Source: an uncultured Nocardioides sp. (GTDB lineage Bacteria; Actinomycetota; Actinomycetes; Propionibacteriales; Nocardioidaceae). From it: 64,000 bases of DNA. The notes under the pieces were generated by a model. The model was not told the origin of the DNA. It saw only the letters and a list, made by a program, of their open reading frames with translations, and did no database searches. A program made the translations under genes and the position numbers. This document shows, in pieces, positions 45,024-54,919 of this stretch. The stretch is from NCBI RefSeq assembly GCF_947489365.1, contig NZ_CANLDB010000006.1, forward strand, positions 62,001 to 126,000. The letters are read 5' to 3'. Each line of letters opens with the position of its first letter. The stretch's first letter is position 1.

Positions 45024-45389
45024 ATGACCATCGGCGGACCCGACTTCGTCTCCTTCCAGGTGCGCGACCTCGACGCGTCGGCGCGGTTCTACGCCGACGT
45101 CGTCGGCATGACCCGCATCCCCGTGCCGAACCCCCACGCCGCCGCGTTCTCGGACGGCACGACGACCTTCGCCGTCCGGACGCCGGTCGAGGGCATGGAC
45201 CTCGACGCCGGCGACCTCGGCCGCGGCGTCGGGGTCTGGTTCCGCGACCCCGACGCCGCCGGCCTCCACACGCGTCTGGCCGACGCCGGCGTGCCGATCA
45301 CGGTCGCGCCGGTCGACGGGCCCTTCGGCTTCACCTTCGCGTTCGCAGACCCCGACGGCTACACCGTCACGGTCCACGAGCGGGCCTGA
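45024..45389 (+). CDS. VOC (glyoxalase/bleomycin-resistance/dioxygenase) family protein
   Basis: A 121-residue protein with two beta-alpha-beta-beta-beta units: DFVSFQVRDLDASARFYADVVGM and GVGVWFRDPDAAGLHTRLADAGVP, ending FADPDGYTVTVHE in which Glu is a usual metal ligand. The first ligand position, normally His or Gln in strand 1, is Ser-Phe-Gln. CAGGAG precedes the ATG. It is divergent from the MarR gene and probably under its control, suggesting a role in detoxifying a small molecule. Confidence 0.85.
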   Translation: MTIGGPDFVSFQVRDLDASARFYADVVGMTRIPVPNPHAAAFSDGTTTFAVRTPVEGMDLDAGDLGRGVGVWFRDPDAAGLHTRLADAGVPITVAPVDGPFGFTFAFADPDGYTVTVHERA

Positions 45390-45416
45390 GGTCCGAGGAC
45401 CCGTCCGCCTGACGAC

Positions 45417-45740
45417 TCAGAACTCCGACATCTCGTCCCAGCCGTCGCGGTCGGGGAGGTCGACGTAGAGGATCTCGGGCCGCTCGGCGACGTACTGCTT
45501 GGCGGGGTCCTCGACCAGGTTGCGCTGGAAGTGCTCGGAGGCGACGTGGGCCTCACCGGCGGCCTTGTCGTCGAACGCCTCGATCGTCAGCACGGTGTCC
45601 GGGTCGTCGACGCTGCGGTAGTGCTCGAACCACTTGTTGCCCGGCTCGCCGCGCGTGGCCTCGAGGAACGGGCGGGCGGCGGCGAGGTAGTCGTCGGCCG
45701 TGCCCGGCTTCAGCTTCTTCTTGACGGTGATGTAGATCAA
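45417..45740 (-). CDS. Antibiotic biosynthesis monooxygenase (ABM) domain protein
   Basis: A 107-residue dimeric alpha-beta barrel protein: LIYITVKKKLKPGTADDYLAAARPFLEATRGEPGNKWFEHYRS. It starts at TTG, chosen because GAGGAG stands 6 bp before it and because the first strand of the fold would be incomplete otherwise. It follows the START-type protein gene after 10 bp in the same direction. Family members oxidise quinone-like substrates or degrade haem; the substrate is unknown. Confidence 0.82.
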   Translation of the reverse strand: MIYITVKKKLKPGTADDYLAAARPFLEATRGEPGNKWFEHYRSVDDPDTVLTIEAFDDKAAGEAHVASEHFQRNLVEDPAKQYVAERPEILYVDLPDRDGWDEMSEF

Positions 45741-45750
45741 CGGGTGCTCC

Positions 45751-46236
45751 TCATCGTGGGTGGGGCTCCAGCATGGCGGCGACGTGGCGCAGCGACGCCT
45801 CGAGGTGCCCGGTGGGGAACATCGGGAAGTCCAGGTACTCCCGCGGACCGGGCCCGACGGCGGACCAGTCGTAGGTGAGGGTGACCCGGGTGCCGTCCGC
45901 ACCCTCCGGCACCAGGTCGTAGCGCCACCACCAGCCGCCGAACACGAGGCCGCCGACCTCGGGGTCGTGGTAGCCCGTGCGCCAGGCCACCGCGCGGTCG
46001 GGCTCGAGGACGAGGACCTCGTTGGCGGTCTCGTACTCGCCGTCGGGGTGGTCGGCGTGGACCATCCGCATCCGGAACACCTGGCCGACCCGGGTGAGCG
46101 GCGCGGGGTCGACCGCGGCACCCACCCACCCGGTGCCGTCGACGCCGGCGTGGCGGCGGGGGTCGGTCAGGAGGGCGAAGACGGCCCCGGCGGTCGCGGG
46201 CACCACCCTCGTGGCGCTGACGTGCTCGTCGCTCAT
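45751..46236 (-). CDS. SRPBCC/START-like (polyketide cyclase-type) protein
   Basis: A 161-residue protein with the helix-grip fold: HVSATRVVPATAGAVFALLTDPRRHAGVDGTG at the N-terminus, a central set of strands (FRMRMVHADHPDGEYETANEVLVLEPDRAVAWRTGY) and the long C-terminal helix EASLRHVAAMLE. Such proteins hold hydrophobic ligands and include aromatase/cyclases. It is the upstream gene of the ABM protein, a pairing seen in small-molecule biosynthesis or detoxification clusters. Confidence 0.85.
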   Translation of the reverse strand: MSDEHVSATRVVPATAGAVFALLTDPRRHAGVDGTGWVGAAVDPAPLTRVGQVFRMRMVHADHPDGEYETANEVLVLEPDRAVAWRTGYHDPEVGGLVFGGWWWRYDLVPEGADGTRVTLTYDWSAVGPGPREYLDFPMFPTGHLEASLRHVAAMLEPHPR

Positions 46237-46289
46237 GCCGGGTCGACCCGCGCCCCGGCCGGGACTCATCGCCCCGCGAGCGTCGTCGG

Positions 46290-48407
46290 TCAGTCGGCGT
46301 ACACCCCGACCTCCCGCAGCGAGTAGCCGTACGGCGTCCCGCGTGCGAGTCCCTGGATCCGCACGTACCGGGCCGGCCGGCTCCGGAACGTGGTGCGACG
46401 GGTCCGCGGGGCGTCCGCCGTCACCGTCCGGGCGGTCCGCCAGCGGCGTCCGTCGACGGAGGTCCGGACCTGGTAGCGGGCGGCGTACGCGGTCTCCCAG
46501 ACGGTCCGCACGGCGCCCACCGACCGCGTCGCGCCGAGGTCCACCTGCCACCACTCGTCCTCGGAGACGGCGGACGCCCACCGGGTGTCCGTGCTGCCGT
46601 CGACCGCGCTCCCCGGCTCGTACACCTCCCTCGGGTCGGACCCCTCGGCCGGCTGGGTGCTCGACGCGGTGGCCGGCCGGTGCAGGGCGAGGTCCTCCGG
46701 CGCGGTGGCGATCCCGCCGGGCGGCGTCACCTGCACCGTGCTCGCGACCGACGGCACGCCGCGGTCGTCGACGGCGAACAGCAGGTAGTAGCCGGGCGGG
46801 GCGACGCGGGTGCTCGCGGGAGCGCGGACGGTGAGCGTCCGTCCCGACCGCGCGAAGGACAGCGGGACGTAGCGCTGGCCCGCATCGACACTGTGGGTGG
46901 GGGCGCCGAGGCGGACGAGGCCGACCTTCCGGATGCTCCCGGCGGACGGCGAGGTCGCCGTGAAGGTCGTGGCGACCCGGACGGAGCCCGGGACCCCCGA
47001 CACCCGCGGGCGGGCCGCGAGGCGGCCGCTGCCGTCGCGGCGGTAGAGGTACGGCGGGGTGAACGTCTCGAGGTTCTTCTCCAGGTAGCCGGCGGTGACG
47101 CAGGGCGCGCAGACCCCGCCGCCCCCGGTCAGGACCCTGCCGTCGGGCAGCAGCGAGGCGGTGGAGTGGTACTGCCGTGCCCGGGCGGCGGAGGCCAGCA
47201 TCGTCCAGCGGCCGGTGGCGGGGTCCCAGCGCTCCGCGGCGAGGACCGGGTCGCGCAGGTCGACGAGACCGCCGTACGCACGGGTGCGCTGGCCGCCGGT
47301 GGCGAGCACGGAGCCGTCCGCGAGCACGGTGAGGTTGTGCTGCTTGCGCCGGAAGGCCATCGGGCCCGTCGGGGTCACCGCGGTCCCGCCCTCCTCGTCG
47401 TCGCGGACGACGACGGCGGTGTCGGTCGGCGCCTCCTCGACGGGGCTGCCGCCGGACACCAGGGTCCGGCCGGGGGTGAAGGTGGCGAAACTGCCGTAGG
47501 ACCGGTCCCGGCCGTCGCGGCCGCCCGCGACCTCGAGCGCGCCGTCCCCGGCGGTCGACATGACGTCGAGCCGGGGTCCGGGGCCGACCATGCCCACGCG
47601 GCCGTCGAGCCGCGGCACGAGGAAGGGGTAGAGCCGCTCGTCGTAGCTCTCGAAGCCGGTGAGGCCGCGGAGCGTGCTGGCGCCGGGGTCGTACACCTCG
47701 GCCAGGCCGGGGCCGCCGGCGACGACGAGCGCCGCGCCGGTGGCGAGCGTCGCGACCGAGGGGTACCAGCGGTCGGCCAGCATGTCCGGGCCGCGAGACC
47801 ACTCCCGCGTGCGCCAGTCGAAGACGTGGGTCCGGCGGATGCCCTCCAGGGCGGCGTTCTTGTTGCCGCCGACGACGAGGACGTCGCCGTCCGGCAGCTG
47901 GGCGTAGCCGGCGCAGAAGATGTTGTGGCCCTCGACGTCGACCCGCTCGTAGGTGTCGTCGCGCGGGTCCCACACCATCGCGCGGGTGAAGGTCTGGCCG
48001 TCGGACGACTCCGTCGGCCCGTCGCCGACCGAGTCCCACATCAGGACCGCGCCGTCGGGCAGGACGGCCTGGAACACCGGGACGACGGGGGTGTCGAGGA
48101 CCGGGCCCCACGACCCGGACCGCGCCGGGTCCGGGGCGACCCCGGGGGCGGAGCGCCCGGCCTCCGGGTACCGGCCGGCGGCCCGCATCCGCGCCCGGTT
48201 CGCGAGCGTGCGCCGCTCGACCTCGGTGACGGACCGGCCCGCCAGGTCGAGGCGCGCGTGCTCGGCCCCGTCCTCGGTTCCCTCGTCGGTCCCGTGTCCC
48301 TCGTGCGCGACGGCCGGGCCCGCGAGGAGCGCCGGCAGCAGCGCGAGGAGGACGACCAGGCGCCCTCGTCGTCGTCCGGACGTGGTCGTGTGCGTCGTGC
48401 GCCCCAT
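46290..48407 (-). CDS. Secreted copper-radical oxidase (galactose oxidase-like) with C-terminal discoidin domain
   Basis: A 705-residue exported enzyme. Signal peptide core LVVLLALLPALLAGPAVA; then a kelch beta-propeller, an E-set (DUF1929) domain, and an F5/8-type C (discoidin) domain at the end (LALHRPATASST..., WWQVDLG, YVRIQG). All copper-radical residues can be found: Cys in NIFCAG (about 165) to crosslink with Tyr in RWYPS (about 215), Tyr-His in RQYHST (about 412) and His in PTHSVD (about 503). Such enzymes oxidise alcohols or glyoxal-type aldehydes to make H2O2. The sugar-binding domain is at the opposite end from fungal galactose oxidase. ATGs at 48440 or a GTG at 48464 are alternative starts. 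Confidence 0.88.
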   Translation of the reverse strand: MGRTTHTTTSGRRRGRLVVLLALLPALLAGPAVAHEGHGTDEGTEDGAEHARLDLAGRSVTEVERRTLANRARMRAAGRYPEAGRSAPGVAPDPARSGSWGPVLDTPVVPVFQAVLPDGAVLMWDSVGDGPTESSDGQTFTRAMVWDPRDDTYERVDVEGHNIFCAGYAQLPDGDVLVVGGNKNAALEGIRRTHVFDWRTREWSRGPDMLADRWYPSVATLATGAALVVAGGPGLAEVYDPGASTLRGLTGFESYDERLYPFLVPRLDGRVGMVGPGPRLDVMSTAGDGALEVAGGRDGRDRSYGSFATFTPGRTLVSGGSPVEEAPTDTAVVVRDDEEGGTAVTPTGPMAFRRKQHNLTVLADGSVLATGGQRTRAYGGLVDLRDPVLAAERWDPATGRWTMLASAARARQYHSTASLLPDGRVLTGGGGVCAPCVTAGYLEKNLETFTPPYLYRRDGSGRLAARPRVSGVPGSVRVATTFTATSPSAGSIRKVGLVRLGAPTHSVDAGQRYVPLSFARSGRTLTVRAPASTRVAPPGYYLLFAVDDRGVPSVASTVQVTPPGGIATAPEDLALHRPATASSTQPAEGSDPREVYEPGSAVDGSTDTRWASAVSEDEWWQVDLGATRSVGAVRTVWETAYAARYQVRTSVDGRRWRTARTVTADAPRTRRTTFRSRPARYVRIQGLARGTPYGYSLREVGVYAD

Positions 48408-48500
48408 GCGCGGCCCCGCTCGTCGGGCCGGCACCCCCATGACGCCGGCCGAGACCAGCAGCACACCCCCGGCACCGGGCCGGGCACCAGGGGTGAATCC

Positions 48501-50180
48501 TCAAGCCTCGCCGGGCTGCTCCCGCAGCTCGCGACGCAGGATCTTGCCCGTCACGGTCTTCGGGAGCTCGTCGATCACCACGACGGACCGCGGGTACTTG
48601 TACGCCGCCATCCGCTCCTTGCAGTGCGCGATGAGCTCCTCAGGCGTGACCTCGGCGCCGGGGACGAGGCTGACGAACGCCTTGACCGTCTCGCCGCGCT
48701 TCTCGTCGGCGACCCCCACGACCGCGGACTCGCGGACGGCGTCGTGCTCGGCCAGGACGTCCTCGACCTCGCGGGGCCACACCTTGTAGCCGGACGCGTT
48801 GATCATGTCCTTCTTGCGGTCGACGATGTAGATCCAACCGTCGGTGTCCATGAAGCCGACGTCGCCGGACTTCAGCGCCCCGCCCGGCAGGTTGGCCGCG
48901 GTCTCCTCGGGCTTGCGCCAGTAGCCGGCGACGACCTGGGGGCCGTCGGCGACGATCTCACCGACCTCGCCGAGCGGGAGGTCCTCGCCGTCCTCGCCCT
49001 GGATCCGGACGACGGTGCTCCAGATCGGCACCCCGACCGACAGCGCGCCCGACGTCGGGTCGACCGGCGAGGCCGTGCCGCGCGGGGTCAGGGTCATCGG
49101 GCTGGTGGTCTCGGTCAGCCCGTAGGCGTTGTGCACCTGCAGGCCCGTCGCCTCGCGGAACCGGCGCTCCGCCGTCGGCGAGATCGCGGCGCCGCCGGAG
49201 TAGACCGTGGCAAACGAGGAGAAGTGGTCCTTCGTGAACCGGGGCGAGCCGAGCAGGGCGTTGAGCGCGGTGATCGCCCCGATCGTGTACGCCGGCCGGT
49301 GCTCGAGCATCGCGTCGAGGACGACGTCGGTCTCGAAGCGGTAGGCCAGCACCAGCGGCATCGGCGCGGCGAAGCTGACCGCGACGTGGCCGATGAGCCC
49401 GGTGATGTGGAACAGCGGGGCGATCCCGAGCATCGACCCGCCCGCCTCGAACCGCGCCCAGTCCCGGTAGGTCTGCGCCGTGAACACCACGTTGCCGTGG
49501 GTGTTCATCGCGCCCTTCGGCACCCCCGTCGTGCCCGAGGTGTACGTCAGGAACGCGACATCGTCCGGGGCGAACGACACCGGCGGCGGCACCTGGCCGC
49601 GATGCTCGTCGATCAGCTCCGCCAGGTCGGTCGTCCCCTCGTGGCGGCGACGCTCCACGCCGGCGAACAGCCGCTCGTCGTCCCGGGTCTGGTGGTCGAG
49701 GGGGCTGGTGGTGAGCACCAGCCCGACCTCGCTGCCCCCGCTGTCGCCCTGGCCGGCGACGACGTCGCGGGCGACCTCGTCGTACAGCGACTCGAGGCAG
49801 ACCAGGACCGTCGCGCCGGAGTCCGCCAGGAGGTAGGTCAGCTCGCGGGACCGGCTCATCGGGTTGATGGAGACCATCACCCCGCCGGCCTTCCACGTCG
49901 CGACCATGCAGACGACGAACTGCGGCACGTTCTGCAGGTACACCGCGAGCCGGTCCCCGGCGCCGAACCCCCGGGCGAGCAGCGCGCTCGCCAGGGCGTC
50001 GCTGGACTCGTCCAGCTCGCGCCGCGTCATCGACCCGTCGAAGTAGTGCAGCGCGACGCCGTCCGGGTCGGCCGCCAGGCCGCTCCGGAACAGCGAGAGC
50101 CCGTCGGGGTGCTCCGGTGCGAGGTCCGCCGGCAGGTCGCCGTACAGGCCGAGCCAGGGCCGCTCGTCGTACACGCTCAC
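48501..50180 (-). CDS. Fatty acyl-CoA synthetase / AMP-forming ligase
   Basis: A 559-residue adenylate-forming ligase. FLTYTSGTTGVPKGAM is the P-loop motif near residue 210, NAYGLTETTS near 335, GWIYIVDRKKDMINASGYKVWPREVE near 445 the hinge motif, and the catalytic Lys lies in PKTVTGKILRRELRE at the C-terminus. It resembles FadD/FadD13-type fatty acid activators. A GTG start with GAGGA 6 bp upstream. It follows the cyclase-family gene after 27 bp, so the two are an operon under the divergent XRE-TetR regulator's likely control. Confidence 0.92.
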   Translation of the reverse strand: MSVYDERPWLGLYGDLPADLAPEHPDGLSLFRSGLAADPDGVALHYFDGSMTRRELDESSDALASALLARGFGAGDRLAVYLQNVPQFVVCMVATWKAGGVMVSINPMSRSRELTYLLADSGATVLVCLESLYDEVARDVVAGQGDSGGSEVGLVLTTSPLDHQTRDDERLFAGVERRRHEGTTDLAELIDEHRGQVPPPVSFAPDDVAFLTYTSGTTGVPKGAMNTHGNVVFTAQTYRDWARFEAGGSMLGIAPLFHITGLIGHVAVSFAAPMPLVLAYRFETDVVLDAMLEHRPAYTIGAITALNALLGSPRFTKDHFSSFATVYSGGAAISPTAERRFREATGLQVHNAYGLTETTSPMTLTPRGTASPVDPTSGALSVGVPIWSTVVRIQGEDGEDLPLGEVGEIVADGPQVVAGYWRKPEETAANLPGGALKSGDVGFMDTDGWIYIVDRKKDMINASGYKVWPREVEDVLAEHDAVRESAVVGVADEKRGETVKAFVSLVPGAEVTPEELIAHCKERMAAYKYPRSVVVIDELPKTVTGKILRRELREQPGEA

Positions 50181-50207
50181 GGCGTTCCTCCCAGTCCTCG
50201 CTCGGGC

Positions 50208-51173
50208 CTACTTGATGGCGATCGGGTTGACGGGCGAGCCGCTGCCCTTCGCGACCTTCAGCGGGGCGGCGGCGTAGAAGAACTCGTAGCGGGAGTCCTC
50301 GGCGCAGTCCGCGGCGAGCTCCTCCAGGTCGACGATCTCGGTGAGCGTGACGCCGAGGTTGCGCATCAGGGCGTTGTGCAGCACGAGCGCGACGCCGTTG
50401 TTCGGGTCGAAGGTGATCTCGTTGGCGATCGTGTCCGTGACCAGGTTCGGGATCTCCATGTCGGCGAACCACTGGACGAGCTCGGGGCTGTAGACCAGGC
50501 CGGGCTCGCAGAAGCCCTCGTAGAACTTGTCGCCGAGCTCGAAGAAGCGCTGCAGGTAGTTCGTGCGGATGACGAGGATGTCGCGCTTGCGGATCTCGTG
50601 GCCCTGCGCGGCGGCGCAGGCCATGAGGTCCTCGTGGGTGAACGGCTCGGCGGAGTCGAGGTAGGTCTTGCCGCGGAAGCGGGCCATGTCCAGCAGGACG
50701 GCGCGACCGACGATCCCCTTCTCGGCGATGGGCTGCACGCTGGCCTTGTCGAGGCCGCCGATGGTGGTGCGGGCGTCGTATCCGTTCCAGATCTTGCCGC
50801 CGTACCAGACGTGGCCGAGGGCGTCGTACTGCGTGGAGCCCTGGAGGAAGGCGTTGATCTTGTCGTCGGCGTAGTGCAGGCCGCCGGGGAACGCCGCGCC
50901 CTTGCCCCCCTCGTCCCAGTCGCTCTCGTCGAGGATCTGCGTGCGCTCGGCGGGCGAGCGGCCGGGCCAGACCGGGTCGCCCTTCGGGTCGCCGATGAGC
51001 CGCTGGATGGTGAAGACCTTGCCGGCGCTGATGAGCGACGCGGCCGCGACGACCTGCTCGGGGCCGAGGTAGTTCAGGGCGCCGACCTCGTCGTCGTCAC
51101 CCCACTTGCCCCAGTTACTGGGCGCGTCGGCGAGCAGGTCGGTGAGGTCGGGGGCGGTCTTTTCCTCGGTCAT
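50208..51173 (-). CDS. Cyclase-family (kynurenine formamidase-like) hydrolase
   Basis: A 321-residue metal-dependent hydrolase of the cyclase family. GSTQYDALGHVWYGG near residue 120 is the HxGTHxDxxxH-type metal region in the divergent form QYDALGH; LDMARFRG, DILVIRTNYLQRF and NLVTDTIANEITFDPN follow. Members hydrolyse formamides, lactones or isatin-type rings. AGGAGG 5 bp before the ATG. It is the first gene of the operon with the acyl-CoA ligase; a minus-strand CATAGT -10 and a 20-bp palindrome lie just upstream. Confidence 0.85.
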   Translation of the reverse strand: MTEEKTAPDLTDLLADAPSNWGKWGDDDEVGALNYLGPEQVVAAASLISAGKVFTIQRLIGDPKGDPVWPGRSPAERTQILDESDWDEGGKGAAFPGGLHYADDKINAFLQGSTQYDALGHVWYGGKIWNGYDARTTIGGLDKASVQPIAEKGIVGRAVLLDMARFRGKTYLDSAEPFTHEDLMACAAAQGHEIRKRDILVIRTNYLQRFFELGDKFYEGFCEPGLVYSPELVQWFADMEIPNLVTDTIANEITFDPNNGVALVLHNALMRNLGVTLTEIVDLEELAADCAEDSRYEFFYAAAPLKVAKGSGSPVNPIAIK

Positions 51174-51199
51174 CGTGGCCTCCTGGGGCATGCACGGAT

Positions 51200-51219
51200 C
51201 ACCGAGCGTCCACTCGGTG
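51200..51219. promoter_or_regulatory. Palindrome CACCGAG-N6-CTCGGTG, operator of the cyclase operon
   Basis: A perfect 7-bp inverted repeat beginning 4 bp downstream of the CATAGT -10 candidate (51228-51223, minus strand). A TetR-type repressor bound here would block the cyclase-ligase operon. It differs in sequence from the palindrome in front of the regulator gene. Confidence 0.65.
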
Positions 51220-51298
51220 TGACTATGACCCGCGTCACCCTTCCGGGCGCACATGCCGGTGTCAAGGCTCGCCGTCCACCCACCGAGGACACGCCGGT

Positions 51299-51315
51299 GT
51301 TCAGTAATCCTGAAC
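51299..51315. promoter_or_regulatory. Palindrome GTTCAG-N5-CTGAAC before the XRE-TetR gene
   Basis: An inverted repeat of 6 bp around TAATC, 35 bp before the GTG start and 20 bp before the TAGGAT -10 box. It overlaps the place where a -35 element would sit and is a candidate autoregulatory site. Confidence 0.55.
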
Positions 51316-51335
51316 GCCCTTCTCCTTTCCCGTCG

Positions 51336-51341
51336 TAGGAT
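51336..51341 (+). promoter_or_regulatory. -10 box TAGGAT, leaderless XRE-TetR start
   Basis: TAGGAT lies 8 bases before the GTG at 51350, with no ribosome site, consistent with a leaderless mRNA. Confidence 0.6.
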
Positions 51342-51349
51342 CGACGGTC

Positions 51350-52263
51350 GTGGCGGAGCACGAGGAGCGGACGGCGCACCGCCTCGCCCTGGGGCGCGCC
51401 GTGCGGCGCCTCCGGACCGGGCGCGGCGTCACGGTGCGCGGGCTCGCCACCTCGCTCGGCGTCAGCCCGGCCACGGTGAGCGCGATCGAGAACGGCCGGA
51501 CGGGGGTGTCCAGCGCGCGCCTCACGGCGCTGGCGGCGGCCCTCGACGTCGGCGTCCAGCGCCTCCTGGTCCCCGACGCCGAGGACGCCGCTCCCCCGTC
51601 GTCGCCGCCCGCTACTCCCTCGTCGCCGGAGGCCGTGGTCCCCGACTGGCGGGCCTACGAGCCCCTGGTGCTCGGTCCGGCACTGGGAGGCGCCCTGTCG
51701 TCGTTCCTGGAGTTCGGCTACCACGGCGCGACCATGCGGACCATCGCCGAGCGAGCCGGGCTGTCGGTCCCCGGGCTCTACCACCACCACGCCAGCAAGC
51801 AGGAGCTGCTCGTCGCGATCCTGGACCTGACGATGACCGACCTCGTCGCCCGCATGCTCTCCGCCCGCGCCGAGGGGGCGGAGCCCGTCACGCGGTTCGC
51901 GCTGCTGGTGGAGTGCCTCGCGCTGTTCCACACCCACCGCCGCGACCTCGGGTTCGTCGGCTACAGCGAGATGCGCAGCCTGGAGCCCGCGGCCCACGCG
52001 CGGGTCGCCGGCGTACGCCGCGACGTGCAGCGCCTCGTGGACGTCGAGGTGGAGGCCGCCGTCGACCTCGGGGCCTTCGCGACCGACCGGCCCCACGAGG
52101 CGGCACGGGCCGTGGTCACGATGACGACGGCGATGCCGCAGTGGTTCTCACCCGACGGCCCGGCGAGCGCCGAGGAGGTCGCCGCGCAGTACGTGCGGTT
52201 CGCCCTCGACCTGGTGCGCCACCGGCCGACGGCCTCCCCCGGACCGGTCCCTACGATCGAGCG

Positions 52264-52267
<4 letters not shown>
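51350..52267 (+). CDS. Fused XRE-TetR transcriptional regulator
   Basis: A 305-residue regulator with two DNA-binding domains. Residues 10-70 are an XRE/Cro-type helix-turn-helix ([38 protein letters not shown]), then a Pro/Ser-rich linker, then a TetR helix-turn-helix at about 105-150 ([42 protein letters not shown]) and a TetR_C-type dimer domain. It is divergent from the cyclase-ligase operon. Because it overlaps the ABC-F gene by GTGA but also has TACGAT six bases before that gene, both coupled and separate expression of ABC-F are possible. Confidence 0.88.
52252..52257 (+). promoter_or_regulatory. -10 box TACGAT, leaderless ABC-F start
   Basis: TACGAT ends 6 bases before the GTG at 52264, inside the end of the regulator gene, and would give ABC-F its own leaderless mRNA. 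Confidence 0.5.
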
Positions 52268-53919
<1,652 letters not shown>

Positions 53920-53946
53920 CGGCCCCGGCAGCGAGGAGGAACGAGA

Positions 53947-54738
53947 GTGACAGAGCCACCCGCAGCACCCGCAGCACCCGGCCCGGGGCTCGACGAGGCC
54001 ATGCGCGTCGTCGACGGACGCGCGGAGATCGACCGCAGCTGGTGGTCGTGGGCCGGGCCGCAGGGCGGGTTCGTCGCCGGGCTCTGCCTGAACGCGGCCG
54101 TGCCGCTGCTCGGCGAGGGGCGGGTCCCACGCTCCCTGCACGCCCTCTTCCTCGCCCCCGCCGCGGAGGGCACGCTGACGATGGACGCCACGCTCGTGCG
54201 CGAGGGCGGGTCCTCCGCCGTCGTCTCCGTCGCCGCGGGCGATGCGCTCCGCGTGCACGTCGTCGGTGGCCGCCCGCGCGGGGACGCCGTCCTGCCCGCG
54301 GAGCCGGCCCCGGCCGTCCCGGGTCCCGACGAGTGCGACGACACCCCGCTGCCGGTCGACTTCGTGCCGTTCAGCCAGCACTTCGCGTGGCGGTTCGCCA
54401 CCGAGGCCCGCCCGTTCGCCGCCGGCCCGGACGCCGAGCTGCTCGCCTGGGTGCGCCCACAGCGGGAGGCACCGATCGACGCCGCCGCCCTGGTGCTGTT
54501 GGTCGATGCGATGCCCCCGGCGGTGTACGCCGTCGCGTCGACACCCGTCGCCGTCCCGACCGTCGACCTCACCGTGTCGTTCACCGACGCCCCCGTCGCG
54601 ACCGGCTGGGTGCTGCTGCGGATCAGGACGCGCTCCGCCGCCGGCGGCTGGTGCCTCGACGACAGCGAGGTCTGGGACGCCCAGGGGCGCCTCCTCGCCC
54701 GCGGCCGCCAGACCCGGCGCGTGCTCGGAGAGTGGTGA
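53947..54738 (+). CDS. TesB-like acyl-CoA thioesterase family protein
   Basis: A 263-residue double hot-dog protein of the thioesterase-like superfamily: DRSWWSWAGPQGGFVAGLCLNAA in the first half (the GGxxAA-type helix), PFSQHFAWRFATEARPF and VDAMPPAVYAVASTPVAVPTVDLTVSFTDAPVATGWVLLRIR in the second. It starts at GTG 27 bp after the ABC-F stop, so it is probably co-transcribed. Acyl-CoA hydrolysis is likely but the substrate is unknown. Confidence 0.85.
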   Translation: MTEPPAAPAAPGPGLDEAMRVVDGRAEIDRSWWSWAGPQGGFVAGLCLNAAVPLLGEGRVPRSLHALFLAPAAEGTLTMDATLVREGGSSAVVSVAAGDALRVHVVGGRPRGDAVLPAEPAPAVPGPDECDDTPLPVDFVPFSQHFAWRFATEARPFAAGPDAELLAWVRPQREAPIDAAALVLLVDAMPPAVYAVASTPVAVPTVDLTVSFTDAPVATGWVLLRIRTRSAAGGWCLDDSEVWDAQGRLLARGRQTRRVLGEW

Positions 54739-54877
54739 CCGTCGGCGGGGCCTGCGTGTAAGGCTACGACACGTACGGGGTGACACCCGCCCGCGAGAGG
54801 TCATGCCTGCTGCTGCCGCCCTGGGCGCTCGTGAGGCCCGCTCTCAGGTCGACGACGACGCCGGGTGTGAGCGCGGA

Positions 54878-54904
54878 GATCGCAGCGCGTGACGCGCTGA
54901 GATC
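54878..54904. terminator. Hairpin between convergent thioesterase and HNH genes
   Basis: GATC-g-CAGCGCG, loop TGA, CGCGCTG-a-GATC: a 7-bp GC stem flanked by a 4-bp outer stem. It lies in the 181-bp gap between two converging genes and is symmetrical, so it could stop transcription from both sides. Confidence 0.55.
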
Positions 54905-54919
54905 CTCCGTCCTGGCGGT

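Noticed and set aside
46680..51338. A 1,552-codon open frame on the plus strand across the oxidase, ligase and cyclase genes
   Set aside because: It runs antisense through three well-recognised enzymes and reads as Arg/Gly/Val-rich sequence without any motif.
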